Shown: positions 39,151-55,216 of the stretch, piece by piece
How the letters are laid out: every line of letters starts with the position of its first letter
Numbering within the stretch: the stretch's first letter is position 1
The notes under the pieces: generated by a model
Told to the model about the DNA's origin: nothing
The model's input: only the letters and a program-made list of their open reading frames with translations
The model's database searches: none
DNA from: Microbacterium ureisolvens
GTDB lineage: Bacteria > Actinomycetota > Actinomycetes > Actinomycetales > Microbacteriaceae
Assembly: GCF_015278315.1 (NCBI RefSeq)
Contig: NZ_JADIJE010000004.1
Coordinates: forward strand, 248,001-312,000
DNA: 64,000 nt
Direction of reading: 5' to 3'
Translations under genes and position numbers: made by a program

Positions 39151-40776
39151 ATGCGCCACTCCGAGATCGCCCGGACGGCACGCGAGATCTTCGGATGGGA
39201 GGCTCTGCGGGAGGGGCAGTCCGAGGCGATCGCGGCGCTGGCAGCCGGCCGGGATGCGATCGTGATCCTGCCCACCGGCGCGGGCAAGTCCGCCGTGTAT
39301 CAACTGGCCGGTCACCTTCGCGAGGGCCTCACGCTTGTCGTCTCGCCGCTCATCGCACTGCAGGACGATCAGGTCGCCCAGCTCGCGTCCGCACCGCACG
39401 CGCCGAGGGGCGCGGTGCTGAACTCCACGCTCACCGAGCGCGCAGCCGATGATCTGTGGGGCGAGGTGACCGAGGGACGGATCGGATGCCTCTTCCTCAC
39501 GCCCGAACAACTGTCCAAGGACGACGTGATCGACCGGCTGCGTGCCGTCGGCGTCGGGCTGTTCGCCGTCGACGAGGCGCATTGCGTCGCGAGCTGGGGG
39601 CATGACTTCCGTCCGGACTATCTGAGGCTGGGCGCCGTCCGAGAGCGGCTCGGCGCCCCGCCGATCGTCGCTCTCACGGCGACCGGGGCCGAACCGGTGC
39701 GCGCCGAGATCGCCGAGCGGCTGGGGCTGCACGATCCTGAGGTGATCGTCCGGGGCGTGGATCGGCCGAATCTCGAGCTGACGGTCCGCCGCATCGTCAC
39801 CGCCGACGACAAGCGCGATGCCGTCATCGAGTCGGTCGCGTCGACGGGCGGGTCGGGGCTCCTCTACACCGCGACCCGCAGGGAGGCCGAGCAGTACGCC
39901 GCCGCGCTCGCCGAGCGCGGGAAGCGCGTCGGCGTCTACCACGCAGGCCTGTCCAGGGTCGAGCGGGAAGCCGCGCACCGCGCCTTCCTGGACGACGGCG
40001 TCGACGTCGTCGTGGCCACCAACGCGTTCGGGATGGGCATCGACAAGCCCGACGTGCGATTCGTCACCCACGCTTCCGTGCCCGAATCGCTGGACTCCTA
40101 CTACCAGGAGATCGGGCGTGCCGGGCGGGACGGCGCCCCGGCCGAGGCGACGCTGTTCTACCGCCCGGAGGATCTCGGGATCCGCAAGTACTTCGTCTCG
40201 CGGACCGTCGACCGGGACGAGCTCGCCGCGGCCTTCCGCGCTGTCGCCCGCGCCGAGGGACCCGTTCCGGCGAAGGCGCTGGCCGCGGCACTCGGCGTCG
40301 CTCCCCGGCGGGCGCTGCACCTGCTGAACCTGCTGGCAGAGGGCGGCGCGGTGCGCGTCGGCCGGCGCGGAGCGGTGGTCGAGGCATCCGTGTCGGCGTC
40401 CGCTGCCGCAGCCGCCGCAGAAGAGGCGTCCGAGCGTCGCGGGCGGATCGAGCGTTCCCGCCTGGACGTGATGCGGCGCTACGCCGAGACGCGCGACTGC
40501 CGACGCCGTGTGCTGCTGCGGTACTTCGGCGAGGATCTCGCCGGGCCGTGCGGGCACTGCGACACGTGCCAGGCGGGGGTCGTCGACGACACGGCGGTCG
40601 ACGAGTCGGGCGTGCCGTTCCCCGCCGGTTCAGCGGTCGAGCACGCGGAATGGGGCCGTGGATCCGTCTCGGCGGTGGAGGGCGACCGTCTCACCGTGTT
40701 CTTCGAAGAACAGGGCTACAAGACGCTCGCCCTCGACACCGTCATCGAGAACGGACTGCTCAGCCGCGCGGGCTGA
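39151..40776 (+). CDS. recQ: RecQ family ATP-dependent DNA helicase
   Basis: This 541-residue helicase has Walker A LPTGAGKSAVYQ, motif II DEAHC, motif III ALTATG and motif VI QEIGRAGRDG, then a RQC-like region with a zinc cluster (CRRRVLLRYFGEDL...CGHCDTC). The C-terminus adds a small domain (VEHAEWGRGSVSAVEGDRLTVFFEEQGYKTLAL) of the type seen at the ends of PcrA/UvrD helicases, in place of an HRDC domain. It unwinds recombination and replication intermediates. ATG 39151 is chosen as the start of the family-like N-terminus. It faces the large surface gene. Confidence 0.88.
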   Translation: MRHSEIARTAREIFGWEALREGQSEAIAALAAGRDAIVILPTGAGKSAVYQLAGHLREGLTLVVSPLIALQDDQVAQLASAPHAPRGAVLNSTLTERAADDLWGEVTEGRIGCLFLTPEQLSKDDVIDRLRAVGVGLFAVDEAHCVASWGHDFRPDYLRLGAVRERLGAPPIVALTATGAEPVRAEIAERLGLHDPEVIVRGVDRPNLELTVRRIVTADDKRDAVIESVASTGGSGLLYTATRREAEQYAAALAERGKRVGVYHAGLSRVEREAAHRAFLDDGVDVVVATNAFGMGIDKPDVRFVTHASVPESLDSYYQEIGRAGRDGAPAEATLFYRPEDLGIRKYFVSRTVDRDELAAAFRAVARAEGPVPAKALAAALGVAPRRALHLLNLLAEGGAVRVGRRGAVVEASVSASAAAAAAEEASERRGRIERSRLDVMRRYAETRDCRRRVLLRYFGEDLAGPCGHCDTCQAGVVDDTAVDESGVPFPAGSAVEHAEWGRGSVSAVEGDRLTVFFEEQGYKTLALDTVIENGLLSRAG

Positions 40777-40794
40777 GAACGGACAGGGCCCGCG
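40767..40794. terminator. Weak hairpin between convergent recQ and surface-protein gene
   Basis: Arms CGCGGGC (40767-40773) and GCCCGCG (40788-40794) with a 14-base loop. It overlaps the recQ stop and ends one base before the stop of the facing gene. Confidence 0.35.
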
Positions 40795-43700
40795 TCAGTC
40801 GGCGGCCTCCGTCCTGGAGCGACGCCGGGCTACGAACAGCAGCGACAATCCACCGAGCACGATCAGACCCACGCCGAGCCACAGCCAGTCGCCGCCGGTG
40901 GACCCTGTCGCCGGAAGCGGCTGGGGTACCGTGACCGTCACGTTGTCCTCGGCGCAGAAGACGCCGTCCACGACGCCGTCGGCGTCTTCGTAGCAGACCT
41001 CGCCCGTATTCACGATGCTGGTGGCTCTGGTCGTCGAGCGCAGCGTCACGTCGAGAGTCACCGGTGGTGCGGCGGTGATGTTCGGACCCAGCACGCCGAG
41101 CAGATCGCACCGCAGCGATCCGCCGAAGCCTGCGGAGTCTGCGCCCGTGACCGCGCAGTTCTCCCAGCGCGGGAACGCGGGCGCCGGTGCGGTCGTGATG
41201 GCGTCGACGCGCAGGTCGTCGGGGATCTCATCGAACAGCGTGACCGGCTCAGCCGCCCCCTCGCCCGTGGAGGTCACCTGCAGCGTGTATTCGAAGGACG
41301 AACCGGGCTTGGCCGACGTCGTGCTCGCGGTCTTCTCGATGTCGAGCAGCGGCGGCCGGTCGATCGCGCATGTGGGCAGAGCCTGCGGGTAGACGGCGAG
41401 CACCGTCTGCGAGGGATTGATGGAGAACTCCACCGAGAGCGGCTCCTTCGTCACCGTGTACGGATTCGCAGGGTCGCCGCTCGGCGTGTAGGTCTCGCCT
41501 CGCCACGGGAACGTGGCGTCGGTCTCGTCCAGGATCAGATCGAGGAAACGGGTGCCCGGGACCACGGACGCCGGGTCAGCGAGGTCCGCCTCGGTGACAG
41601 GGCGCCAGCCGGGGAACTGGTACGGGATGCCGTCGTCGTTCACCGCCGCCCCGGGCCAGAGAAGGCGCCCGTCGCGTTCCTCCCAGGGCACGGTGTCGAC
41701 GCGCGTGAGCGTGCCGTCAGCGCTCGTCCACGTGATGGTGATTTCGCCGGGCTCCACCGACGACGTCGTCTGCACGTCGAAGTACAGCCACGGAACGTCG
41801 GCGATGCAGCGCACGTACGCTCCGGCCGAGATGCGCTTGACGGGCACCTCGGAGTCGTCGCAGTTGTTCGAAGGGTCGATGTCTTCTTGCGCGAGCGCGA
41901 GCTCCGCCTCGCCCTGCCCGGGTGAGGCCAGACCGGGCTGCGGCTCGACCAGCGCCACACACGCCTCGTTGGGGATGGGGCTCTCGTCCAGCGGCGGCAC
42001 CTGCGGCGGCGGAGCGCTCGGATCGACCGCGGGAGGTGCGTCGATCGGAGGCTCGGGCAGCATCCGCACCGGAATGCGGATCTCGGCGACCGCATCGCTT
42101 GCGAACACGCCGGTGAAGGTCGCCTCGAACGCACTGTCTGTCGGACCCGAATCCTGCGTCCAGCCGGCGGCGGGGTCGAAGGTGGCAGGGCCGGCGACCT
42201 CGAGCGCCGGATCGATGAGATCCGTCACCGTCAGACCGTTGACCGGATCAGCGAGGTTGGTCACCGTGAGGACCCATTCGAACTCGTCGCCGGCCTCGAC
42301 CGCGGTCTCGCCGTCCTCGAGCTCGTAGGACTTTTCGATCATGACGTCGTACTCGGGGCACTCCACCTCATTGGTGACGGTGAAGGAGTTGACAGTCGCC
42401 GTGAGCTCCTTGAGTCCGGTGCCGTTGTCTCCCGTGTTGACGATGCTGCAGCTCTCGGGGACGATGACGTCGGTCTCATCGACATTGACCTCGTCGCCGA
42501 GGGCGTACGGTCCGACCTCGACGCCCCAGTCCACATTCACACCGTCGATGGTGCCCTGCGCGGAATAGCCCGCGGGAAGGTCGGGGTCGTCCCAGGCGAT
42601 CGGCTCACCGCCGTCGATGATCCATTCCTTGAGGATCTCGACGACGACCGGAACGTCATGGCAGGCGTCGTCCGACCACTCGCCGCCCGACACGACGGTC
42701 GCCGTGTTCAGAAGGCCCTGGCCGCCCTCGCCCTCGCACAGCAGCCCCGGGCCGGCGCCGTCGAGCTGCACTGTGAACGACACGGTGACGGTGAACGAGT
42801 GCGTGGCTCCCCCGGGCAGCGTCTCGTCCTCCACGATCATGTGGCTGGTGGGACTTGCACCGTTCCACGCGGGATTCACGGTGACATCGCCGCTGGTCAC
42901 CTCCCGTCCGATGACCTGCACCGCGCCGGAGAAGTCGGGCACGTCCTGCAGGTCGTAGACGACCTCCTGGTCGGCGCTGCCGTTCGCGACGGTGATGGTG
43001 TAGGACGCCTCGAAGTGGTCGTCCACCTTCACGACGGTTCCGTCGGTCTCCTTCGTGATGATCGGGCGCGCCGGGATGCCGCACCCGGTATCGGTCTGCG
43101 GCACGCCGTCGCTCGTGAGCGTCGCGGTGTTCAGGAAGCCGACGTCCGGCTCGCCCTCGGTCGCGTCGCACGTCAGCGTGGTCGGGTCTTCGAACGCGTC
43201 GGCGTCGACGGCCGCGGTCACCGTGACGGTGTAGTCATGCACCGCGTCGATCCCGATCGCCTTCGGCACGGGACCGACGATGACCTCCGTCGGCGTCGTC
43301 GCGGGGTCCGCCCACGATCCGCTGTCGCCCTCACCGGTCCACGACGCGGTCAGGACGTCGATCGCACCGCCGAAGTTCAGCGTGTCGGACAGTGTGTACG
43401 TCGACACGAACTCCGCGTTGCCGGTGACGGTCAGGTCGTAGACGAGCGTCCACACGCCGTCACCGCCCTGGACGACCGTCGGGTCGCTCTTCTCGACGGT
43501 GGGACGGCCGCCCTCCTCGATCTCCGTGCAGTCGACGTCTTCGCGCACGATGTCACCGCTCGTGAGCTCGATCTCGTTGAAGAAGCCGGCGCCCGGACCC
43601 TGCTCGACATCGCACTCGCGCTCTCCCGCCGGCAGGCCCGCCGGGACGGTCGCATTGATGGTGATCGTGTAGACATCGGTTTCGCCGGCGGCGATGGGCT

Positions 43701-46700
43701 GGTCGCTCACGACTGGGATGATGGCGGGCACCGGGCTCACGGATGCGCCGGCGTCGATGCGGTAGGAGTTCAGCGTCACTTCCGCCGGGAACCCGGGGTC
43801 ATCCGTGAGAGAGTAGAAGCTCGGCTTCGCGCCGGGCGCCGTGTTGCTCACGGTGATCGTGTAGGTGACGTCCCATGTGGCGTCCGGGTTCTGCACGGCC
43901 GTCGCACCGCTCTTCTCGACCGTCGGCGCGCTGGGCGCGTCGCAGGCCGTGTCGGTCGTCGGCACCCCGGCGACCGTGAGAACCGCTGCGTTGTTGAACG
44001 CGCCGTCGCTGTCGTCCTGCGGACACGCCGTCTGGGCCGGTGTGAGGTCGGGGCCCGTGACCGCGATGCCCGAGACCGTGATCAGCCAGACGTCGGTGGA
44101 CCCGGCGCCCAGAGTCCGGCCGGTCGCCAGCGGCCCGGATCCGGACCACGGCAGGGGCCCGGGGTTGCCGTTCACCGCGACGGTGTAGGTCGCACCGCCA
44201 GTGTCGTTGCCGGCGCCGAAGTGCAGGTCGTCGCTCAGCGAGTATGGCGCGGCCACCGTTCCCGAGTTGATCACGTCGATGCGGTACTGGATGGTCCAGG
44301 TGCCGTCCGCCCCCTGGGTCACCGATCCGGCGACCACGCTCTTGTCGTGTTCGATCACGATCGGGGCGTTCACGAACCGACACGTGCCCACGCCGTTCGG
44401 CGGCAGCGTGACGCTGGTCGCGTCGACGAAGCCGTTGCCCACGTCGCACTGGAGCGATTGCTGGATGTAGCCGGGCACGTCGGACTCACTGAGGACGTAC
44501 GCCGTGCCCGGACGGATGGAGATCTGCGTCCCGCTCTTGACCGTCTGCGGGTCCAGTCCCGGAATCGGTGGACCCTGCGGCGTGGCGGTCAGGTCCCACG
44601 TCGCCGGCGTCGCCGCGCCGCCCTCGGGCTGGATCTCCTTCAGGAGTGTCAGCCGGGCGGTCTGGTTCACCGCGGTGCACTGCACCCAGGTGCCGAAGCC
44701 CACGATCACGCCGCCGTTCAGGCCGCCCGCGTTTCCGCCGGTCGGGTTGCCGTTGGCGTCGCGCGGCACGCACGCCCAGCTGCCGGTCGAGCCGGGAACG
44801 GACAGCACCGGGTCGCGGTTGTCGACCTGGATGTACCGCGGGTCGCCGCCCGACTCGGCGAGCGGGTACACGAGTCCCGGTGTCACGTCGCCCGTCACGC
44901 CCGAGCCGCTGTCGTTGCCGGCGGGGAAGGCGGCACCGCCCGGTGGGGTGAGCGCGTCGAGCGTCCACAGGTTGGTGGGCACGCCGTCCCCGTCCACGTC
45001 CTTGAGGAGAGTGAGCCGCGTCGGGCACGTCACCGTGTTCGTGATCTGCACGGTGTTGGTGCCGGCCGCGAGGACGGCGGAGTAGTCCCCTGCAGCGAGA
45101 TCGAAGTCGGCGGGTGCGCCGTTGAACGCGGTCACCAGCCGGGAGTTGAGGGTGCACAGCGTCGGCAGCGTGCCGACGTTCTCGTTGACAGGGACGCTCT
45201 GCCCGGCGGAGAGACCGCCCGTCGTGTCGCCGAACCCGGTCGTCACGCCGTTGACGCTTGCGTTCGCTGACAGCGACGGATCCTGCGAGCCGTGCGGCAC
45301 CGCGGGGGCGCCGTTGACGACCCACAGCTTGTCGACCACGAGCTCGGCCGGCGGGTTCGGCTGCCTGTTGAAGAACACGCAGCTCGCGGCCGTGGACGGG
45401 CTGACCGGCACGACCACGCCGGGTTGGCCGTCGACCGTCGGGGCATTCGTGACGCCGGGTATCAGCGCGTTGGTGTTGAGGTCCCGGCACACGGCATTGA
45501 CGCCGCCCTGCGGCAGCAGGGTGAACCCGGCCTGCTGGGTCTCACGGATGGTCACCGTTCCGTCGGTGGTTCCGCCCGTGTAGTCGAGCGGGAAGCTGAT
45601 CGAACCGGTGCCCGCGGCGGTCAGTCCGTCGGCGGGGTTCGGTGTGCCGATCGCGATGCCGGCCGTCGGCGCGGTGGCTGAAATCGCCCAGCCACCGGCG
45701 GGTGTCGCCGCGGCGAGGTCTCCGCTCGGCGGGACGACCTGCTTCACGACGCTCACCGAGCCCTGACAGTTGCCCAGCGCCAACTGGCGCATGGCGTCGC
45801 CGGCAGCGGCGTAGTCCGCCGTCTGGTAATAGTCGGCGCTCGCGGAGTTCGAGCCGTTGTAGGCGTTTCCACCCGAGATCGCACGAAGATTCAGCGCGGT
45901 CTGCGGGGCGCTGACCCCGCTGCCGACGCCGAGTGCCACGATCCGCGTGCCCTCCGCCTTGACGGCGTTCGCGGAGAAGACCGCGTTCTCCACCTCGCGC
46001 ACGCGGGTGAAGTTGCCCGGCGCCGACTCGGTGCCGTACACGGTGGGATTACCGTCGGTGAGGATGATGAGCACGTCGTACGAGGTGGCCGCCGTCGCCA
46101 CCTGATAGAGACCGCGGTCCCAGTTCGTGGTGCCGTTGGTCGGCGCTGTCAAACCGTCGATCCAGCCGTTCACCGTCGCCGCGCCCGCCGCCGTCGAGAC
46201 TGCCGTGATCGGCCGGTTCTGGTTGTTGGTGTTGTTTGCCGGGGCGCTCTGCGCGAAGGTGAACAGCCCGATGCGCGACGGTGTACCGACCATCGAGTTC
46301 ACGAGGGTCTTCGCAGCATCGCGCGCGGCGACGATCGACGGGTTCACCGATCCTGAGAGGTCCATCACGAGGGCGATGTCGAGTCCGCACTGCTGCGGCA
46401 GCACCGGGTTGTTGCGGGATGTCTGCCAGACACCGCCCGACGCGATCCGGTTGGTGTTGCCCGACGACACCATGAACTCCGCGGGCGGGGTGGTCGTGTA
46501 GGTGCTGCCGGCGCGGACCTGCCAGGTGCCGCCCACGTTCTGGCCGACCCGGAACGAGTAGCTCGTCGCCTGGTTGTCGCCGCCGAAGGCGTCGCCGGTG
46601 CGCAGCTGCGGGTTGGTGAAGGTCCCGGCCGGAGGGGCGATCTGGCGCACATACATCTCGCGGTCGCGGTTGACGCCGCCGTCGCCGGTGTCGGGCACGA

Positions 46701-47310
46701 CGAAGCTGCAGTCGCCCTCCGCGTCCGCGGTGCAGGTGAAGAGCTGCGTGCCGCCGGTGAGCGTCGTGAAGAGCCCCAGCTGTACGCCCGCCAAGGGGGC
46801 GATCGCGTTGGGGTCTGACTGGCTGCGGGTGTCGCCGGTGCGGACCGTGATGACGGCCTCGCCCGCGCCCGGTGCGGGAACGGCGAAGACGCCGACATCC
46901 GTCGGCTCCGCCGCGTCGAGGGCCGGCTCCTCGATCTGCGTCGAGTCATCGTCTGCCACCGGCTCGGCGCCTGGGGGCGCGTCCTCGGGTGCTGTCGACG
47001 GTGCGGGTGCTTCGGGATGTGGAGGATCCGCCGGCACCTCCGTGGGACTCGGCTCCTCACTCTCGACCGTCGCTGGATCGGTTGCTGTGTCGTCAGGCGG
47101 TTCTGTCGGCGTGTCGGTCGGCGTGGGCGTGGTCGAGGGGGCAGGGGCGACCACCTCATCGGCCAGCGCGCCCGAGGGCAGCCCCACCGCGACGAGCGCC
47201 ACGATGGCGACCACGGTGAGCGGGGCCATCGCGCGCCGAAATAGTCGGGCGCCGGCTCGTCGCGAGCGCTTCGATACGTGGACATGGTTCACGGAAGACG
47301 TGCGGAACAT
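40795..47310 (-). CDS. Giant VWA-domain, LPATG-anchored surface protein
   Basis: This secreted protein of about 2171 residues starts with a long signal peptide (cleavage likely after ALA, residue 50), then a Pro/Thr/Glu-rich stretch (50-150), a von Willebrand factor A domain (about 309-515, MIDAS DLSGS at 317-321), SpaA/DUF5979-like beta domains, four related beta-sandwich repeats of about 125 residues (sharing the xVEKSxPT... and YSLSDxxxF patterns), DUF11-like modules, and a C-terminal LPATG (2132-2136), membrane helix and RRRSR tail. It should be covalently attached to the wall by a sortase and may bind a host or surface ligand. ATG 47310 is preceded by GAGG. The sortase is not in this window. 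Confidence 0.85.
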   Translation of the reverse strand: MFRTSSVNHVHVSKRSRRAGARLFRRAMAPLTVVAIVALVAVGLPSGALADEVVAPAPSTTPTPTDTPTEPPDDTATDPATVESEEPSPTEVPADPPHPEAPAPSTAPEDAPPGAEPVADDDSTQIEEPALDAAEPTDVGVFAVPAPGAGEAVITVRTGDTRSQSDPNAIAPLAGVQLGLFTTLTGGTQLFTCTADAEGDCSFVVPDTGDGGVNRDREMYVRQIAPPAGTFTNPQLRTGDAFGGDNQATSYSFRVGQNVGGTWQVRAGSTYTTTPPAEFMVSSGNTNRIASGGVWQTSRNNPVLPQQCGLDIALVMDLSGSVNPSIVAARDAAKTLVNSMVGTPSRIGLFTFAQSAPANNTNNQNRPITAVSTAAGAATVNGWIDGLTAPTNGTTNWDRGLYQVATAATSYDVLIILTDGNPTVYGTESAPGNFTRVREVENAVFSANAVKAEGTRIVALGVGSGVSAPQTALNLRAISGGNAYNGSNSASADYYQTADYAAAGDAMRQLALGNCQGSVSVVKQVVPPSGDLAAATPAGGWAISATAPTAGIAIGTPNPADGLTAAGTGSISFPLDYTGGTTDGTVTIRETQQAGFTLLPQGGVNAVCRDLNTNALIPGVTNAPTVDGQPGVVVPVSPSTAASCVFFNRQPNPPAELVVDKLWVVNGAPAVPHGSQDPSLSANASVNGVTTGFGDTTGGLSAGQSVPVNENVGTLPTLCTLNSRLVTAFNGAPADFDLAAGDYSAVLAAGTNTVQITNTVTCPTRLTLLKDVDGDGVPTNLWTLDALTPPGGAAFPAGNDSGSGVTGDVTPGLVYPLAESGGDPRYIQVDNRDPVLSVPGSTGSWACVPRDANGNPTGGNAGGLNGGVIVGFGTWVQCTAVNQTARLTLLKEIQPEGGAATPATWDLTATPQGPPIPGLDPQTVKSGTQISIRPGTAYVLSESDVPGYIQQSLQCDVGNGFVDATSVTLPPNGVGTCRFVNAPIVIEHDKSVVAGSVTQGADGTWTIQYRIDVINSGTVAAPYSLSDDLHFGAGNDTGGATYTVAVNGNPGPLPWSGSGPLATGRTLGAGSTDVWLITVSGIAVTGPDLTPAQTACPQDDSDGAFNNAAVLTVAGVPTTDTACDAPSAPTVEKSGATAVQNPDATWDVTYTITVSNTAPGAKPSFYSLTDDPGFPAEVTLNSYRIDAGASVSPVPAIIPVVSDQPIAAGETDVYTITINATVPAGLPAGERECDVEQGPGAGFFNEIELTSGDIVREDVDCTEIEEGGRPTVEKSDPTVVQGGDGVWTLVYDLTVTGNAEFVSTYTLSDTLNFGGAIDVLTASWTGEGDSGSWADPATTPTEVIVGPVPKAIGIDAVHDYTVTVTAAVDADAFEDPTTLTCDATEGEPDVGFLNTATLTSDGVPQTDTGCGIPARPIITKETDGTVVKVDDHFEASYTITVANGSADQEVVYDLQDVPDFSGAVQVIGREVTSGDVTVNPAWNGASPTSHMIVEDETLPGGATHSFTVTVSFTVQLDGAGPGLLCEGEGGQGLLNTATVVSGGEWSDDACHDVPVVVEILKEWIIDGGEPIAWDDPDLPAGYSAQGTIDGVNVDWGVEVGPYALGDEVNVDETDVIVPESCSIVNTGDNGTGLKELTATVNSFTVTNEVECPEYDVMIEKSYELEDGETAVEAGDEFEWVLTVTNLADPVNGLTVTDLIDPALEVAGPATFDPAAGWTQDSGPTDSAFEATFTGVFASDAVAEIRIPVRMLPEPPIDAPPAVDPSAPPPQVPPLDESPIPNEACVALVEPQPGLASPGQGEAELALAQEDIDPSNNCDDSEVPVKRISAGAYVRCIADVPWLYFDVQTTSSVEPGEITITWTSADGTLTRVDTVPWEERDGRLLWPGAAVNDDGIPYQFPGWRPVTEADLADPASVVPGTRFLDLILDETDATFPWRGETYTPSGDPANPYTVTKEPLSVEFSINPSQTVLAVYPQALPTCAIDRPPLLDIEKTASTTSAKPGSSFEYTLQVTSTGEGAAEPVTLFDEIPDDLRVDAITTAPAPAFPRWENCAVTGADSAGFGGSLRCDLLGVLGPNITAAPPVTLDVTLRSTTRATSIVNTGEVCYEDADGVVDGVFCAEDNVTVTVPQPLPATGSTGGDWLWLGVGLIVLGGLSLLFVARRRSRTEAAD

Positions 47311-47423
47311 GGTCGCCTCGCAGGTTGGTCGCGCGTTCTCATAGGGACGCGACGCCGTCCGACCACGACCTGATGCCGCCCCCGGTCGGCTATCCCCGTG
47401 CCACCGCCCAGGTGACCCGCCAC

Positions 47424-47446
47424 ACAGTAGTACCAAAAGCGGCATA
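47424..47446 (-). promoter_or_regulatory. Possible promoter of the surface-protein gene
   Basis: On the minus strand a TACTGT -10-like box (47424-47429) is 17 bases from an upstream TTATGC, in the most AT-rich part of the gap. The leader would be about 107 bases. Support is weak. Confidence 0.3.
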
Positions 47447-47522
47447 GCATAAGGTCGCGCGCCGAAAATAGGCGTATGCCACGCCGCGCACATCCCTGCG
47501 CATCCTCGTGCGGGAACGGAAA

Positions 47523-47550
47523 GGCCGCGCTCACGATCGTGAGCGCGGCC
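47523..47550. terminator. 28-bp palindromic terminator of pyk
   Basis: Arms GGCCGCGCTCAC and GTGAGCGCGGCC with centre GATC, perfect over 28 bases, 27 bases beyond the pyk stop on its transcript. Confidence 0.8.
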
Positions 47551-47576
47551 GATGCGGGTGCTTGTGCCTGTGCGTC

Positions 47577-49028
47577 CTACAGCTCGCCCGACTTGTAGAT
47601 CGGCGCCTTGCCGTGAACGGCGTCGCCGACCTTGTGGATGCGGATGTCGTTGGTGGAGCCGATGATGCCGGGAGGCGATCCTGAGATCACGACCACCTTG
47701 TCGCCGACCTTCGCCAGGTCGTTCGACAGCAGGTGGTCGTCGACCTGGATGAACATCCGGTCGGTGTGCGCCACGTGCTCGACGAGGGTGGACTGCACGC
47801 CCCACGTGAGGGCCATGCGGCGACGGATGCCGGGCTCCGGCGTGAAGCCGATCATCGGGATGCGCGGGCGCAGGCGCGACATGCGGCGCGCGGTGTCGCC
47901 CGACTCCGTGAAGATGCAGAGGTACTTCGCCTCGACGAACTCCGCCACCTCGAGCGCGGCGAGGGTGATCGCGCCGCCCTGCGTGCGGGGCTTGGTCGTC
48001 AGCGGCAGGATGCGCTCGAGACCGTGCTCCTCGGTGGAGCCGATGATGCGGGCCATCGTCTCGACGGTCACGACCGGGTACTCCCCGACGCTCGTCTCGC
48101 CGGACAGCATCACGGCGTCAGCGCCGTCGAGGACGGCGTTGGCGACGTCCGAGGCCTCGGCGCGGGTCGGGACGGGCGAGTGGGTCATCGACTCGAGCAT
48201 CTGCGTCGCGACGATGACCGGCTTCGCCATGCGGCGGCAGAGCTCGACCGCGCGCTTCTGCACGATCGGCACGGCCTCCAGCGGCAGCTCGACGGCGAGG
48301 TCGCCGCGGGCGACCATGATGCCGTCGAACGCGTCGATGATCTCCTCGAGGTTGTCGACCGCCTGCGGCTTCTCGATCTTGGCGATGACGGGGACGTGGC
48401 GCCCCTCCTCGGCCATGATCACGTGGACGCGCTGGACGTCCTTCGCGTCGCGCACGAACGACAGCGCGATGATGTCGGCGCCGGCGCGCAGGCCCCAGCG
48501 CAGGTCGGCCTCGTCCTTCTCGGACAGCGCGGGGACGTTCACCGCGACGCCGGGCAGGTTGATGCCCTTGTTGTTGGAGACCGGACCGCCCACGACGACC
48601 TCGGTGGTGACCACGGTGCCGTCGGTCTCGAGGACCTTCACCCGCACCTTGCCGTCGTCGATGAGGAGGAAGTCGCCGGGCTTGACGTCCTGCGGGAGGC
48701 CCTTGAACGTCGTGCCGACGATCTCCTTGGTGCCGAGGATGTCCTCGGTGGTGATCTTGAAGATGTCGCCCGCGGCGAGCTCGTGGGGGCCGTTCTCGAA
48801 CTTGCCGAGGCGGATCTTCGGACCCTGCAGGTCGACGAGGATCGCGACCGGGCGCCCGGCGTCGTCGGCCGCCTTGCGCACGTTGGCGAAGTTGTTGTCG
48901 TGGACCGAGTAGTCCCCGTGGCTCAGGTTGAATCGGGTGACGTCCACACCGGCATCGATGATCGCGCGGACCATCTCATACGTGGATGTGGCCGGACCCA
49001 GGGTGGCGACGATCTTCGCGCGTCTCAT
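47577..49028 (-). CDS. pyk: Pyruvate kinase
   Basis: This 483-residue enzyme converts phosphoenolpyruvate and ADP to pyruvate and ATP at the end of glycolysis. The family N-terminus MRRAKIVATLGPAT is complete, the metal/phosphate motif NLSHGDY is near residue 37, and the active-site block VIAKIEKPQAVDNLEEIIDAFDGIMVARGDLAVE is present, as is the Lys-containing ATQMLESM. ATG at 49028 follows GGAGAAAA. It ends with a strong palindromic terminator. It lies downstream of gltD on the same strand, as in several actinobacteria. Confidence 0.96.
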   Translation of the reverse strand: MRRAKIVATLGPATSTYEMVRAIIDAGVDVTRFNLSHGDYSVHDNNFANVRKAADDAGRPVAILVDLQGPKIRLGKFENGPHELAAGDIFKITTEDILGTKEIVGTTFKGLPQDVKPGDFLLIDDGKVRVKVLETDGTVVTTEVVVGGPVSNNKGINLPGVAVNVPALSEKDEADLRWGLRAGADIIALSFVRDAKDVQRVHVIMAEEGRHVPVIAKIEKPQAVDNLEEIIDAFDGIMVARGDLAVELPLEAVPIVQKRAVELCRRMAKPVIVATQMLESMTHSPVPTRAEASDVANAVLDGADAVMLSGETSVGEYPVVTVETMARIIGSTEEHGLERILPLTTKPRTQGGAITLAALEVAEFVEAKYLCIFTESGDTARRMSRLRPRIPMIGFTPEPGIRRRMALTWGVQSTLVEHVAHTDRMFIQVDDHLLSNDLAKVGDKVVVISGSPPGIIGSTNDIRIHKVGDAVHGKAPIYKSGEL

Positions 49029-49076
49029 CCGTGGTTTTCTCCGGGTAGGGGTGAATTGGCGAGTGCCTCGGCAAGC

Positions 49077-55143
<6,067 letters not shown>

Positions 55144-55216
55144 ACCTACCGTCCTCACGTTGATAGTCAAGATGGGACGACGTCGGCCCTGGGCGCGCTC
55201 TTCGGGGTGAGCGGCG

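Noticed and set aside
42658..45270. 870-codon plus-strand frame inside the surface-protein gene
   Set aside because: Antisense shadow of the repeated domains; the minus-strand frame has a signal peptide, VWA domain and LPATG.
41300..45400. Repeated sequence pattern considered as a CRISPR array
   Set aside because: The similarity is at protein level over about 125 residues with diverged DNA; there are no short identical repeats with spacers.
38000..47600. Mobile element carrying the surface gene
   Set aside because: No transposase, integrase, direct repeats or attachment-like sequence was seen at either side; an insertion is suggested only by comparison of gene order.
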